This document shows, in pieces, positions 24,171-35,595 of a stretch of 64,000 nucleotides of DNA (the stretch's first letter is position 1; every line of letters begins with the position of its first letter). The notes under the pieces are model-generated. The model was given only the letters and a program-made list of their open reading frames with translations. It searched no databases and had not been told where the DNA came from. This stretch comes from Setoptus koraiensis (taxonomy: Eukaryota > Arthropoda). The stretch lies in contig CM106585.1 in the NCBI GenBank assembly GCA_048013815.1, forward strand, positions 19,902,001-19,966,000, given 5' to 3'. Made by a program: the position numbers and the translations under genes.

Positions 24171-25125
24171 TGCTCGAAAAAATCTCAGAATCACCTAATG
24201 TTAGCGGGCTATTGATTTACTATTTTGTATAACGATATCAATGGACCGTTAGTTTCTAGTACGTTCGTTTGAAAGTAAGACAAAAATTGTCCAAATGATT
24301 GAAAAGTTATTTTGAAAATAATATTTTCATTAATTTTGTGTTCCGCGCGAGGCAAAATGTGACGAAACAAGCTACGTTTATCGGCAGCCGAAGTGTTCTC
24401 GTGAATCGATCGTAACAGTCTCTTTTTTCTTGACGCAACTTTGTTTATTATGCTAGTATAGCGGAAGTTATCTTTTATTATTGCCCGTATAACTCTGTGA
24501 ATGTTTGAGCAAACTAGAACCGAGATCTCTTGAAAGTTCGAGATCGTTACTCGGGGGTCGATTCATTCTATTTGGTGTGCGGCCAATTGATAGATTTATT
24601 TTTGCATGAATTCAGCCAGTTTTCAATGAAGAAATACGAACGAAAGTTGATATGATCAGATTTTGTTTGCACATGTCTCGCGCTAGGCCAAATTCAAAAC
24701 GAAACGAGAACAAATTGAGGCAGTCTTTTTCCCACAGATAGCGCTGGATTCGCGAGAAAAAAAAATATACGAATTCCATGATTTTCCGAAATTTATTGAT
24801 TATATTGGTTGGACGAAGTTATGTATTCGGACTATTTTTGTGATATACTCGCGAGTCGCGACCGAAGAATTTGACCGGCCGTTATTGCTGGGCCCGTGCG
24901 CGGCGCAGCCGCGGGGGCGGTTCTGTCCGTTGCGGCCCGTTGACTGATGCGCCATGCCGAAATAAACGTGCTCGCCATATGTTTTGATGGGATGGCTTTG
25001 ATGCAACTCGGGCAAGGATATTTCTACACGAGAGATCACAAGCTTTTTACGAATACTATTATCATTATTTAGACTTTAATTATTGTGCGAACGTCCAATG
25101 AAACCATCCATCACATTCTAGCACA
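24171..25125. promoter_or_regulatory. Divergent intergenic region between Asteroid and RPC1
   Basis: 955 bases between two outward-facing start codons, AT-rich except for a GC-rich patch near 24.88-24.96 kb that could be shared promoter sequence. A 79-codon minus-strand frame crosses the patch but has no protein-like features. No TATA box is placed well for RPC1. Confidence 0.45.
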
Positions 25126-28100
25126 ATGGGCAAGGAACAATACAAGGCCAACAAGGTTGGCATGAAAATAGACAAATTGTCCTTCTCGATATCGGGCCCG
25201 CAACATTTGAGAAAACACAGTCTGGTTCAGTGTGTCAACAAGCGATTCTATGAGGACCCAAACGCATCCAGCAAGGCCATCACTGCCGGCCCATCAGGAA
25301 TGCCCTCCGGATCAACGAAGGCCCGGATAGCACGATATGGTGTGCTGGATCTCAGGCTGGGCACCAGCACGGCGGCTAACATTTGCGAGACTTGCAATCA
25401 AAAGCTGGCCAATTGTATTGGCCACTTTGGACATATCGATCTGCCTTTTCCCGTTTTTCACACTGGCTATTTTAGATTCATACTACTAACGTTGCAGTCC
25501 ATTTGCAAGAAATGCTCACGCTTATTGTTGCCCGTAGACAGACGTAGAGAGTATTTGGCTAAAATACAGCGTGCCAGAAACTCATATTTAGAGCGAAAGA
25601 TTCTACATGATATGATTACCAAGGTGTGCAAGAAACAAAAATTATGTCCCTATTGTAAGGCATTCAATGGCACAGTCAAAAAGACCGGATGCTACAAAAT
25701 CCTTCACCAAAGTCACCCGTTGCCTTACAGCAAAGCGGCGTCCAACAAATACAAGCCATCCGTTGCGCCAGAATTTGCCAATGTCATCGAGTCAAATCCG
25801 GATCTAGAGGATTTGTTTCAACGTTATCACATGGAACTTTTGGATCCTATTAAAGTTCAGAGTTTGTTTGAGCGCATTCCCGACAAAGACATACCATTTC
25901 TGCTGATAACCAACGCTCGACCAGAGGATCTCATAACTTCCCGTATACCTGTACCGCCTGCCTGCATCAGACCTTCTGTGATGAGTGACGACGCTTCCAA
26001 TGAAGATGACCTGACAATATTACTGAGTGAGATTAATTTATTGACCGATGTTATAGAGAAACGCAAAGCTACCGGCGCCATAATGTCGCTTATTGTTGAC
26101 GGTTGGGATTTTCTACAATTGGAATTGGCGTTGTACATCAATAGTGAGACATCGGGAATACCACTGCAAATGAAACCAAAGAAATCAAGCAGAGGCCTCG
26201 TACAGAGGTTGAAGGGAAAGCACGGACGTTTCAGGGGCAACCTAAGTGGTAAGCGTGTTGATTTCTCGAGCAGAAGTGTCATTAGTCCAAATCCTATGCT
26301 GGCAATAGATCAAGTAGGAGTTCCAAAGCACATAGCCAGGCTATTAACATATCCCGAACGTGTCACTAGCCACAACCTCAATCTCATGCGTAGCCTAGTC
26401 AAGAATGGACCCAATAATTATCCCGGTGCTAACTATATAATTGATTCGGCCGGCGGAAGAAAATTTCTCATGTATGGCAACAAAGAATTCATGGCTAAAA
26501 ACTTGCGGCCAGGCGACTTGGTGGAGAGGCATATGATTGATGGAGATGTTGTGTTGTTTAATCGCCAGCCGTCTTTGCACAAATTAAGTATTATGTGTCA
26601 CAAGGCAAAGGTACATGAAAATAGAACCTTGCAATTCAACGAATGCGTTTGTACGCCTTACAATGCTGATTTCGATGGTGACGAAATGAATTTGCACTTG
26701 TTGCAATCAGAGGAGGCCAAAGCCGAGGCGTTTGTTTTGATGGGTACTAAAAACAACATGGTTACACCTAGGAATGGAGAACCACTCATAGCTGCCATAC
26801 AAGATTTCATAACAGGTGCCTATCTTTTAACTCAGAAAGACATATTCTTTGATCGTGGCGAGGCACAACAGTTAATCTCGTCCATATTGGCAAGCGTCGA
26901 CAAAAATGTCATCATCGACTTTCCGCCACCTTGTATAATACGGCCAATGGCTTTGTGGTCCGGCAAACAGATATTTAGTCTTATATTGCGGCCAACAAAG
27001 AAGAGCCCAGTTCTGTTGAACACAAGATGTAAAACGAAAAACTATTCTGGGATAATGGAAGAACTCAGCCCCAACGACAGCTTTGTTGTAGTGAGAAACA
27101 GTGAACTATTAGCAGGTCAAGTGGATAAAACTATTTTAGGATCTGGATCAAAGAGTAATATTTTTTATTTGACACTTAAAGACTTTAGCGGCGACGATGC
27201 CGGCAATGCACTGTGTCGGCTTGCTAGAACGATCAGTAGCTTCATGGCAAATCGCGGATTCTCTCTTGGTATAGATGATGTAACTCCCACAACAAGTCTC
27301 GAGAGTGAGAAGCAGCAACTATTGAAGACAGGATACAATATAGTGCGAGAGAAGATCATCGAGGAAAAGGAGGGTCGCCTTCAAGCAGAAGCTGGACTTA
27401 GTAAATCGGAAACTTTAGAGGCAATAATACTGAAAGAGTTGTCGTCAATAAGAGAGGCCGCTGGTAAGTCTTGTCGCGAACAATTGTTGCCCAGCAATGC
27501 CGCTCTCATAATGGCTCAATGTGGTTCTAAGGGATCCCTAATTAACGTTTCACAAATGGTCGCTTGCGTGGGTCAGCAAGCCATTCGAGGTCAGCGCGTA
27601 GCAGATGCATACAATGGTCGTAGCTTGCCTCATTTTGATTACGGCGACAAATCTCCCGTAGCGAAAGGATTTGTATCGGACAGTTTTTATTCAGGGCTTA
27701 CTACAATAGAGTTTTTCTTTCACACAATGGCTGGTAGGGAGGGTTTACTAGACACAGCTGTTAAAACTGCCGAGACAGGTTACATGCAACGGCGTCTTGT
27801 GAAAGCTTTAGAAGATTTGGTATCGCACTATGATGGTTCGGTTAGAAATTCAACAGGCGAATTAATACAATTGGTTTATGGGGACGACGGCCTGGATCCG
27901 GCTGAGATAGACACCATGGAGGCTCCTCATATTGATGTTAAGCATCTGTTTAATCATAGTCTGGCTGCAGTGCCCAGTCGTTTAGAGCCCACCATGACCA
28001 AAGAATCCGCTTGGAATATTATTGAATCTGTGACAACCAATTGGGATAGCATAAATGAAAATTTCAAATCAGAAGTGATAAATTTGATTGTCAAATACTT

Positions 28101-29451
28101 GGGAAGTAATCCGTTCAGCCAGAGGAGAACAACGCGAAATTGTCCCACTAACGAGTTGACTCGTCTTACAGCGTCCCAATTGAATCACTACTTGAAATTG
28201 TGCTGGCAAAAGTACAATCGCGCCAGAATTGAGCCCGGAACAGCCGTCGGTGCGATATGCGCCCAAAGTGTGGGAGAACCGGCCACCCAGATGACTTTGA
28301 AAACATTTCACTTTGCTGGTGTTGCCTCTATGAACATCACCCAGGGAGTGCCTCGCATAAAAGAACTTATTAACGCCTACAAGAGCATTTCTACACCGGT
28401 GATTAGAGTGGACTTGATGAATCCTCATGACAAAACTGAGGCGAGACGCGTCAAAATGCGCATAGAAAACACCCTGTTAGGTCAGGTCTGCAGTTCATTG
28501 ACAGAGGTTGTAGAATGCGACGATTGTTATATCGAGATATTGTTGGACGAGCGCCGAATAGAGATGCTCAGTTTGGACATGACAGCGAATCAAATTGTTG
28601 ACGTTATTGCAAAACATCTTCGAATAACACTCGACAGGATGAGAGTAACGGATGGTGGCAAGTACATTTGTGTCAGAGCTAACAAACCGTCGGAATTGTG
28701 GCAATTGCGCGAATCGTTGTGTCTCGTGCCTATCAAGGGTATACCGAAAATTTTGAAGGCAGCCATACGTCAGAGAACTGAGGCCAACAAAGACATTTAT
28801 TACATAGTAGTGGAGGGCGAAGGACTGCAGCGCGTTATGGCCACTTACGGGGTCCTGTTCAATACAGCCATGTCAAACAATGTACTCGAAGTGGCCAGTT
28901 GCTTGGGTATCGAGGCCGCCCGAGAGTGTATAATTAGAGAGATTCAGCAGACAATGCAAAGTCACGGTATTGGTATTGACGAGCGCCACTTGAAACTATT
29001 GGCTGACACCATGACATACAAGGGACGCGTGTTGGGTTACACGAGGCACGGATTGTCCAAAATGAAAGAATCTGCATTGATGTTGGCCTCATTCGAGCGA
29101 ACGGCTGATCATTTGTTTGAGGCCGCTTATTACGGCCAAAACGATCCCATAGCTGGCGTGTCCGAATCAATTATATCAGGTACGCCAATCCGTTTGGGTA
29201 CAGGCTTCTTCGACCTGTTGTACAAGCCAAACTCGTCTCATGCATCTACAAACTCAAACCACAAATTGAGGCCAATACCAGAGTTGGATATCGCAAGTCA
29301 TAGCAGTATTATCAGTAGTAATGATGTGACCACTACCAGTGGTGTGAAGCGTACACACGAAGACGATACATCCAACTCTAGTGTCAAGCGATTGTCTACG
29401 ACAGGAACTTGGACAGGTAAAAATGACAAGCAGCTTCTGTTCGCCAGTTAA
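25126..29451 (+). CDS. Polr3A: RNA polymerase III largest subunit RPC1 (POLR3A)
   Basis: 1441 residues in a single exon; human POLR3A has 1390. The N-terminus MGKEQYKANKVGMKIDKL matches the Pol III form. A zinc site lies at about Cys87/Cys90/Cys97/His100 (CETCNQKLANCIGHFGH), with further cysteine pairs CKKC and CPYC. The catalytic loop NADFDGDEMNLH begins at residue 513 with all three aspartates. KGKHGRFRGNLSGKRVDFSS, SLPHFDYGD and EFFFHTMAGREGLLDTAVKT are intact. In the trigger loop, GEPATQMTLKTFHFAGVASM carries Ala1053 where Pol III normally has Gly. The last 70 residues form a Ser/Thr/His-rich tail beyond the human end. With the other Pol III subunits it makes tRNA, 5S and U6 RNA in the nucleus. 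The gene is divergent from Asteroid and tail-to-tail with the Blimp-1-like gene. Confidence 0.97.
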   Translation: MGKEQYKANKVGMKIDKLSFSISGPQHLRKHSLVQCVNKRFYEDPNASSKAITAGPSGMPSGSTKARIARYGVLDLRLGTSTAANICETCNQKLANCIGHFGHIDLPFPVFHTGYFRFILLTLQSICKKCSRLLLPVDRRREYLAKIQRARNSYLERKILHDMITKVCKKQKLCPYCKAFNGTVKKTGCYKILHQSHPLPYSKAASNKYKPSVAPEFANVIESNPDLEDLFQRYHMELLDPIKVQSLFERIPDKDIPFLLITNARPEDLITSRIPVPPACIRPSVMSDDASNEDDLTILLSEINLLTDVIEKRKATGAIMSLIVDGWDFLQLELALYINSETSGIPLQMKPKKSSRGLVQRLKGKHGRFRGNLSGKRVDFSSRSVISPNPMLAIDQVGVPKHIARLLTYPERVTSHNLNLMRSLVKNGPNNYPGANYIIDSAGGRKFLMYGNKEFMAKNLRPGDLVERHMIDGDVVLFNRQPSLHKLSIMCHKAKVHENRTLQFNECVCTPYNADFDGDEMNLHLLQSEEAKAEAFVLMGTKNNMVTPRNGEPLIAAIQDFITGAYLLTQKDIFFDRGEAQQLISSILASVDKNVIIDFPPPCIIRPMALWSGKQIFSLILRPTKKSPVLLNTRCKTKNYSGIMEELSPNDSFVVVRNSELLAGQVDKTILGSGSKSNIFYLTLKDFSGDDAGNALCRLARTISSFMANRGFSLGIDDVTPTTSLESEKQQLLKTGYNIVREKIIEEKEGRLQAEAGLSKSETLEAIILKELSSIREAAGKSCREQLLPSNAALIMAQCGSKGSLINVSQMVACVGQQAIRGQRVADAYNGRSLPHFDYGDKSPVAKGFVSDSFYSGLTTIEFFFHTMAGREGLLDTAVKTAETGYMQRRLVKALEDLVSHYDGSVRNSTGELIQLVYGDDGLDPAEIDTMEAPHIDVKHLFNHSLAAVPSRLEPTMTKESAWNIIESVTTNWDSINENFKSEVINLIVKYLGSNPFSQRRTTRNCPTNELTRLTASQLNHYLKLCWQKYNRARIEPGTAVGAICAQSVGEPATQMTLKTFHFAGVASMNITQGVPRIKELINAYKSISTPVIRVDLMNPHDKTEARRVKMRIENTLLGQVCSSLTEVVECDDCYIEILLDERRIEMLSLDMTANQIVDVIAKHLRITLDRMRVTDGGKYICVRANKPSELWQLRESLCLVPIKGIPKILKAAIRQRTEANKDIYYIVVEGEGLQRVMATYGVLFNTAMSNNVLEVASCLGIEAARECIIREIQQTMQSHGIGIDERHLKLLADTMTYKGRVLGYTRHGLSKMKESALMLASFERTADHLFEAAYYGQNDPIAGVSESIISGTPIRLGTGFFDLLYKPNSSHASTNSNHKLRPIPELDIASHSSIISSNDVTTTSGVKRTHEDDTSNSSVKRLSTTGTWTGKNDKQLLFAS

Positions 29452-29558
29452 GGTTGTTTGTTTTGTCGCCGATAAATGGTAGTGAGATGAGTGACGCAAA
29501 TGATCGCTACTATTGACAATGAGTCAACGAAAGGTGTACAGTAACACGCAAGCAAGTT

Positions 29559-29573
29559 AATAAATAAAATAAA
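29559..29573 (+). terminator. Polyadenylation signals of RPC1
   Basis: Three overlapping AATAAA hexamers (29559, 29563, 29568) about 110 bases after the RPC1 stop. They fit the 3' end of that transcript. Confidence 0.65.
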
Positions 29574-29587
29574 TCTTTGTTCGAGGT

Positions 29588-29593
29588 TTTATT
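29588..29593 (-). terminator. Polyadenylation signal of the Blimp-1-like gene
   Basis: AATAAA on the minus strand about 100 bases after the stop at 29696. Cleavage downstream of it would fall within the RPC1 signals, so the two transcripts probably overlap at their tails by a few tens of bases. Confidence 0.55.
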
Positions 29594-29695
29594 CAAGGTG
29601 TTCACAATGTAGTTTGGTTACTGTTGACAGTATAAATTAATTTAATTTAATAAGTTAATTATCAGATCCACTGATCAGCCAGATACGTGAGCTCT

Positions 29696-30855
29696 CTATC
29701 GAACCACAGAATGCAGTCTGAGATGTGTCTTGAGGTTGCTGGTGGAATTGAATCGTTTATTGCAGACGTCGCACTGATGGGGCTTCTCGCCGGTGTGAAC
29801 TAGATGATGCTTCTGTAGATGCGCCAATTGGGTAAAACTCTTGGTGCATGTATCACAATGGAACGGTCGCTCACCTGTTGCATTGCAATTGTAACAATAA
29901 AAGTACAGTACAAATAGAATAGTTAATAATAGTTTTATTTAATTGTAAGATGGGAAAGGGTTTTAGTTGCATAAAACCAATAAGGCCAATAGGAACACTA
30001 CTCACCTGTGTGCGTTCTCAGGTGCACCTTCAAGTTGGACAATTGACCAAATGTTTTCAAGCACTTATTGCACTCGTAAAGCATCTTGCCATCCTTTTTT
30101 TTCAGCGGATACGGCAGCGATCTGTGGCCGCGTGCATTGTCGCCGTTATTGTCGGGCATGTCAGGCGAGCTTGTGTGCTGTTGCATAAGCGAGGGCGACA
30201 ATTGTCCATCGCTGGCGTGATTGCTGGTGCCACCGGGCGATATTTGGGCGCTTCGGGGACCTGATTGGGGCAGTGCCGACAGCAGTGACGGCGACGTTGA
30301 CGATATGGACGACGAGGACGATAATGAGCTAGCTAGTGAGGCCTGTGACGAGTGACGATTGTTGAGATGATGATGGCCGGCGTTGATGTTTATTGCGTTT
30401 GTTCCGCTGGTCAGCGACGACAGCGGCGAGGTGGGCGATTGCGACGACGAGCACGTAGACGAGGATGACTTGTTGCTGCTGTTGCTGCTGGCGATGCTGT
30501 TGTGGTTGTTGCTGTTGTTGCTGGTTGTTGTGGTCAGATCGAGCGGAATGGCGGCCCGATAATAGTCAAAATACGATGATATTATGTCGGGCGAATGGTG
30601 ACGACAGTCTAAATGAGTTGTGGAATGGCGCCTGTTGGACCAGCAAATATTGTTGCCGAGATAGTCGAATGACGATGAATCTATTGAGTTCGATGGCGAC
30701 GGCGACAATGCGGCCTTTGTCATTTGGGTGGCCTGGCCCTCTGATAACTTTCTGTAATTGAAAACTTTGCACATTTTTATTTTCAGGCACCGAAATTCGT
30801 TTTCGGGCGCCTGCACGGTGGCGATCACGTTGCGCGACGCGGTCGTTGTGGCCAT
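29696..30855 (-). CDS. Blimp-1/PRDM1-like zinc-finger protein, three fingers
   Basis: Exons 30006-30855 and 29696-29874 are joined over a 131-base intron (donor ACAG/GTGAGT, acceptor CAACAG, split glycine in THTGE). From the ATG at 30855 this gives 342 residues. A likely acceptor (TTTTCAATTACAG, exon start 30751) suggests an alternative model in which upstream exons supply the N-terminus. Most of exon 1 is Ser/Asn/His-rich. The last part, [17 protein letters not shown], and fingers 1-3 match PRDM1/Blimp-1 fingers closely: [54 protein letters not shown]. The protein then stops (VVR), so Blimp-1 fingers 4 and 5 are missing, and I see no PR/SET domain in the window. Blimp-1 is a developmental repressor; DNA recognition by fingers 1-2 should be kept. 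The 33 kb upstream is gene-poor. Confidence 0.7.
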
Positions 30856-30964
30856 GATGATGCTGCTGCTGCTGCTGATCAGTCACAATACGAATGGGCT
30901 CTTTAAACTTGTTGCTGCTGGCATCGGTCAGTCTGAGCACTGGCCAGTAGTCATGCTGCTGGGG

Positions 30965-31100
30965 ATGCGTTTTTCGGATGTGTTTTTCGGACGCGTTTTT
31001 CGGATCTGTTTTTCGGATGCGTTTTTCTGATGCGTTTTTCTGATGCGTTTTTCTGATGCGTTTTTCTGATGCGTTTTTCTGATGCGTTTTTCGGACGAGG
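30965..31100. repeat. 13 bp minisatellite, about 10 copies
   Basis: Unit TGCGTTTTTCTGA and variants (TTTTTCGGATGCG). Because 13 is not a multiple of three, the minus strand reads as a 13-residue repeat using all three phases (KRIRKTHQKNASE), which looks like protein but is a by-product. Confidence 0.85.
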
Positions 31101-33070
31101 TCAGAAAAATGCGACACGGTGACAATGAATAAATAGTGACGAGAAGCGAAGTGAAGTGAAGTGAAGTTTTCGCTGATGAAATCGAACTGACAAACAGTGT
31201 GACCAGTGACAGCGGAGTGATAGCAAAGTGCGCCAAAGTGCGTGAGTTACCTGCCGACAATTGTGTGTGTTTGCGTTGCCATGGTGCGCAAATCTCTTGC
31301 TGCGTGCCGTGTGAGCATACAAGAGAAGAAGGCATCTTTTCCCCATTTCGGGATGCTTCGGCAGTGTGTGCTGGCCGGAGTGTTGCGCGACGAACGAGGG
31401 GAAAGCGACTTTTCGAAGCGCAAGCGTTCGACGCGCTGACAACGAACTTGCAGCGGGGGAAAGAGTTTGCTTCGAAACGAAACCACCACAATGCATGCCC
31501 GAGCAGCGATGAACTTGAAATTTTTGAGTCGGCCAGTTCGCCTTTGCCAGTGGCTGCTCACCTCGCCGGCTCAGCCTTGTCTTGTTCGCTTCGAACGCAC
31601 TCCGAGCGCGAACCGAACGCAGCCCGAGCGCGAATTCGGACGCAACAAGTGTCAATGGGCAGCCGAATCGAGCGCGGCCGGGCCGGATTCGGGCCGGGCG
31701 AGAGAGCCCGAAAATCGAACTGCGCACCGGAATTTGCATGCTGAAGCGGTGCTCGCACTTGGGCGCTCGGTCGGAAATTCACCCGGAGTCGAACTGGCCG
31801 GAGATTATGCTTCCGAAATTTCGGATGCACGATCCCAGGAAACAATGTCAAATGATGCCTCACATTGGGGCCAGTGTTTCGCGTATACGTTTCATTTTAA
31901 ATCAATAATCCGGCCAACTTGTGTCTCACAAGTTGTGAGGCTCCGGCAAGGGGCCAAAGGGTCGGATGTGACTATGTTGTGGGCAGGTGAGAATTGGGAT
32001 GCAACGTGAGGGACGTACGAGCTCGCTGTGAGAGGTGAACCCGACCACAGATAGCGGCTCATTTGAATTTCCTAGACGAGCCGCAGCCAGTGTGTGAGCC
32101 GGGCTACAGGGCGAGCGACTTTCAACGGGATTTTCCTGTTTAGTGGTGTGTTGAGTTTGTGTGATCCCATAAATGTCATTAGCATTTATGAGCGCATGCA
32201 TGAAAAAGAAGAAAAAAAAAATGATGATGAAAATCTGTGTGGCCGATATGCAGTGTTGGCTACACCATGACAGCGACTCGGCGATCTCGCCTCGACTCGA
32301 CTCGATTTGGCGCGTCAGCCAGCCTATAACTGGCTTGCCATAATCGGGTGATGATGGCGAGCAGGGGAGCGCTGCATAATGAACAGCAAAATAAATGAAT
32401 CTGTGCTCGCTGTCACTGCCAGCGACAGCAACAACGACGCCGACAACGACAGCGACAAGCACGCCAACAACAACGACAACTGCAGTGCAAACAACGAGAT
32501 GCATTATTACGACGACAGCAGCAACTATAAGCGGCTCACAGTGCGCCAGCAACTGGCAACAAGTGCTGGCAACAGGTTGCTGTTGTGGCAACGTGTCGCG
32601 TCATTGAACTTTCCTCGAGGGTCGAGAGAGCTAACCACACATCGCATCGGCGCTACCTGTGCCAGCGGATTGCGCAATCAAAGCACCATTACGCCAGCAG
32701 TGGCAGCAAGTGGCCAATGGCAAACAACACAAGATTCTCTGCCTGCATTACCTGGGATCACCTGTCCAACTGCGCCAATTGTACACTTACCTGTGCTGCA
32801 GTTGCTTATTATCTGGTGTAGCTGTTTTTGGGCCGTATTCTGGGCAACGTGGCCCGGGTGATTGTGAGTGTGTGTGTCGAATTTAAATCTGGAATATTGA
32901 ACTTGGAACGATGACGCTTCCTAGTGCACTTTTGATCGGCTCTCTTCAACTCTGTTCGGCCTGTTTAGGCAAATTGACGGAGGCGAGTCTCGCTCTTTCT
33001 CGCTTGCTCTTTCTCGCTTGCTCTTTCTCTCCACTGTTGCTGTTTTCGTTCTTTTGGCCGCCGAGCTAAC

Positions 33071-33265
33071 GGCAACGACAGCAGCAACAACAACAACAAC
33101 GACCAAGGCAACAACAACGAAAACAGCAACAACAACAACAACGAAAACAGCAACAACAACAACAACGAAAACAGCAACAACAACAACAACGAAAACAGCA
33201 ACAACAACAACAACGACAGCAACAACAACAACAACAACAACAACAACACCGACAACAACAACCAC
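33071..33265. repeat. CAA/AAC-type microsatellite block
   Basis: About 195 bases of CAACAACAA with an ACAACGAAAACAGCAACAAC higher-order unit repeated four times. It reads as poly-Thr, poly-Val or poly-Leu depending on frame; no gene. Confidence 0.85.
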
Positions 33266-33711
33266 AGCTGGAGCAGCGAATGCAACGGAACCAACGGCAC
33301 AAAGAGCGGATTATGCAACAACAACCACCACGACGGGTGTAATGGACGAGAAAGGGAACAAGTGGCCGAGAGTAGAGTTCAAGTTCAGCTGCTGCCGGCT
33401 CGCTTACTTCCTGGTTGCGCAACTCAACTGCAACAAGTGTCCAGCGGCAAACAAGTGATTGTGTAATAAAAGTACAGTTAGCTATTAACGGCAACCTGTT
33501 GTTGCCTGCGCAGTAAGTAAACGCTGCCAGTGGACAGGCCATGTTGTATGGCTGTCCACTGGCAGCGGTTATTTCCGAACAGTTTTCAAAAAGTTTCCAA
33601 ATAGCAGCCAGCGGCAGCAGCAGCGTGCGTTGCGTCATTTACTATTTACAGTTAACTATTTGCAGCAACACTTGTTCTTTTTGCGCACCGTTTCCAGCTG
33701 ACTTGTGGCTG

Positions 33712-33840
33712 TTGTTGCCGTTGTTGACGATGATGATGTTGCCGTTGTTGCCGTTGTTGACGATGATGATGTTGCCGTTGTTGCTGTTGTTGACGGTGAT
33801 GATGTTGATGGCGATGATGTTGACGGCGCTGATGTTGTTG
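33712..33840. repeat. 33 bp repeat of GTTGTTGCC and GATGATGATG blocks
   Basis: Two near-perfect 33 bp units (GACGATGATGATGTTGCCG starting near 33727 and 33760), decaying to the right. No coding reading is convincing. Confidence 0.7.
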
Positions 33841-35514
33841 CGGCTGTCGTGGCCGGCCGGGCGTCATGCAACCATCAACCGGCCGATCCAGTGGCCGGTT
33901 GCGAAGAAACTGACAGGCGACCGGCGAGACCGAGCAAGAGGGCCGACGCATCGCAACGGACTGGAAAGGTGGCACGACTCGTCACAGTTTCGTTAGGAAA
34001 AAATCCGCTGAAACAAACCGATCCGCTAGACGCACGCTCCACAGCGATTCACGGCCATTCGTGGTGATTAACTCCATACTATAAACTACAAACTATATTC
34101 TATGAGGTCGAACACACAGTTAATTAGTCTCGCTCGCTGCTGCGAACCTCGGCTCTGGCATCGCCAGCTGTCTGACAACAACAAATATCCATTGAAAAGA
34201 AGCATCAGGCAAAAGTTGGACACAAAATAATCTCATTAGCATATTATCTGCTATCGGATGGCGCTGATCGAGCGGTCAGATGGCTTCATTTGCATGCGCG
34301 TTCGCGCCGATGAGGGCTGCCCATCAACAGACTATCATCGACATTGATTTTTGTCAGCGTTTGCACGCGACCGGCCCTGCAATCCGTTCCACTCGCGTCG
34401 TTCAACTCGTTGGCACGAGATGCAGTTTTTTTTTGAGTTTTTCCCAAACGGGATTCGCTCATTCAATGAGCCTCACTGTGACACAGGTACGAGTTTATTA
34501 TCGGGCCATCGGGCCACCAATAATTCGGCGGCGCGTTGCACGCGCAGCGGTCGCCATAGCGGGACTTTCGATTGGCGTTTCGGTGCGCGTTTCGGTGCGC
34601 GTTCCGAGCTCGAAGTTCGAAGGTTCGAGGCCGGCCCGTTCGCCGGCCGTCCGAACTGGACGGGCGTTCGATTTCGGACCAGTATGTGGCCGGCGAATAA
34701 CTGTAAACTGTTATTTGTCAGATATGCGCACAGCGAGGGAATTTGTGGCCACTTCTGTCGCAGTTGCTGTTGTTGTTGTTGTGCAGTGATTGTTTGCGCG
34801 AATTGAATCAACTGCAACTCTATCATTTCGGACACGGACACGCCAACGGCTACCAACAATGAATTAAATAGAGCAGAGCGCACACCTTTGCCAGTGCAGC
34901 CACACTCAGCACGCTGTCGCTCTCTATTTTTTGCCACTATTATTTCCATTGTTTGTCACCAGAAAACTGGACACTGTTATATCCTACAGAATATATCGGT
35001 TGTGGGGCTGGTCAGCGGCGATATCATCTGATCGGATCACAATGTCAGATCGGCCAGCGGCGGCGTGCTGGCCAGTTTGCGCTAATGGCTGCGTGTGTGT
35101 GTGTGTGTGAATGGACGGACTGGGTAATGAGTTACAAATTCACTTCTTCACAGGGCCCATTCAATTCAATCTGATCTGATCTGATCCGATCCGACTCGAG
35201 CGATTCCATTCACGGGCCGGCCCATTAAAATTAGCGCCAGACTCGCACAAGCGCCAGCTATGCCCACGTTGCGCCCCATGTGGGTGCGTGGGTGAGAGTG
35301 GGCCTATCGATATCACGATGATTTATCATCGTGTAACGAGAGATAACAACCCAGACACGGTCACTCTCTCGAGTTCTGTGCAGCGGCGCGTCCAGTAATT
35401 GGCCCTCGTCGCTTGCGACGAGCCAGTTGAAAATATTTCGGAGCCGCGGAACAGTTCGAACGATTCGGCGGCCAGTTCGACGGCCAGTTCGGAGCGCGAG
35501 CGGGCATTTTCGCG

Positions 35515-35595
35515 ACAAAATCGCGAAAAAATCACGGCAAAATCACGGCGAAATCGCGGTAAAATCACGGCGAAATCACGGCGGAATCGCGACGC
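35515..35595. repeat. 10-12 bp degenerate minisatellite
   Basis: Variants of AAATCACGGCG repeated about seven times. Confidence 0.7.

Larger units (their letters stand above)
30856..33700. other. GC-rich region upstream of the Blimp-1-like gene
   Basis: No gene is supported. It begins with a 13 bp minisatellite, then a GC-rich 31.2-31.8 kb patch with long composition-driven frames on both strands, then simple repeats of GAC/AAC type. Frames here overlap on several strands at once and read as low complexity, so I reject them as proteins. A promoter for the minus-strand gene probably lies between 30.9 and 31.8 kb. Confidence 0.45.

Noticed and set aside
24800-25039. 79-codon minus frame in the Asteroid/RPC1 gap
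   Set aside because: Spans the likely shared promoter; no protein features.
30928-31491. Minus-strand frame ending in KRIRKTHQKNASE-type repeats
   Set aside because: The peptide repeat is the three-phase reading of a 13 bp minisatellite, not a protein.
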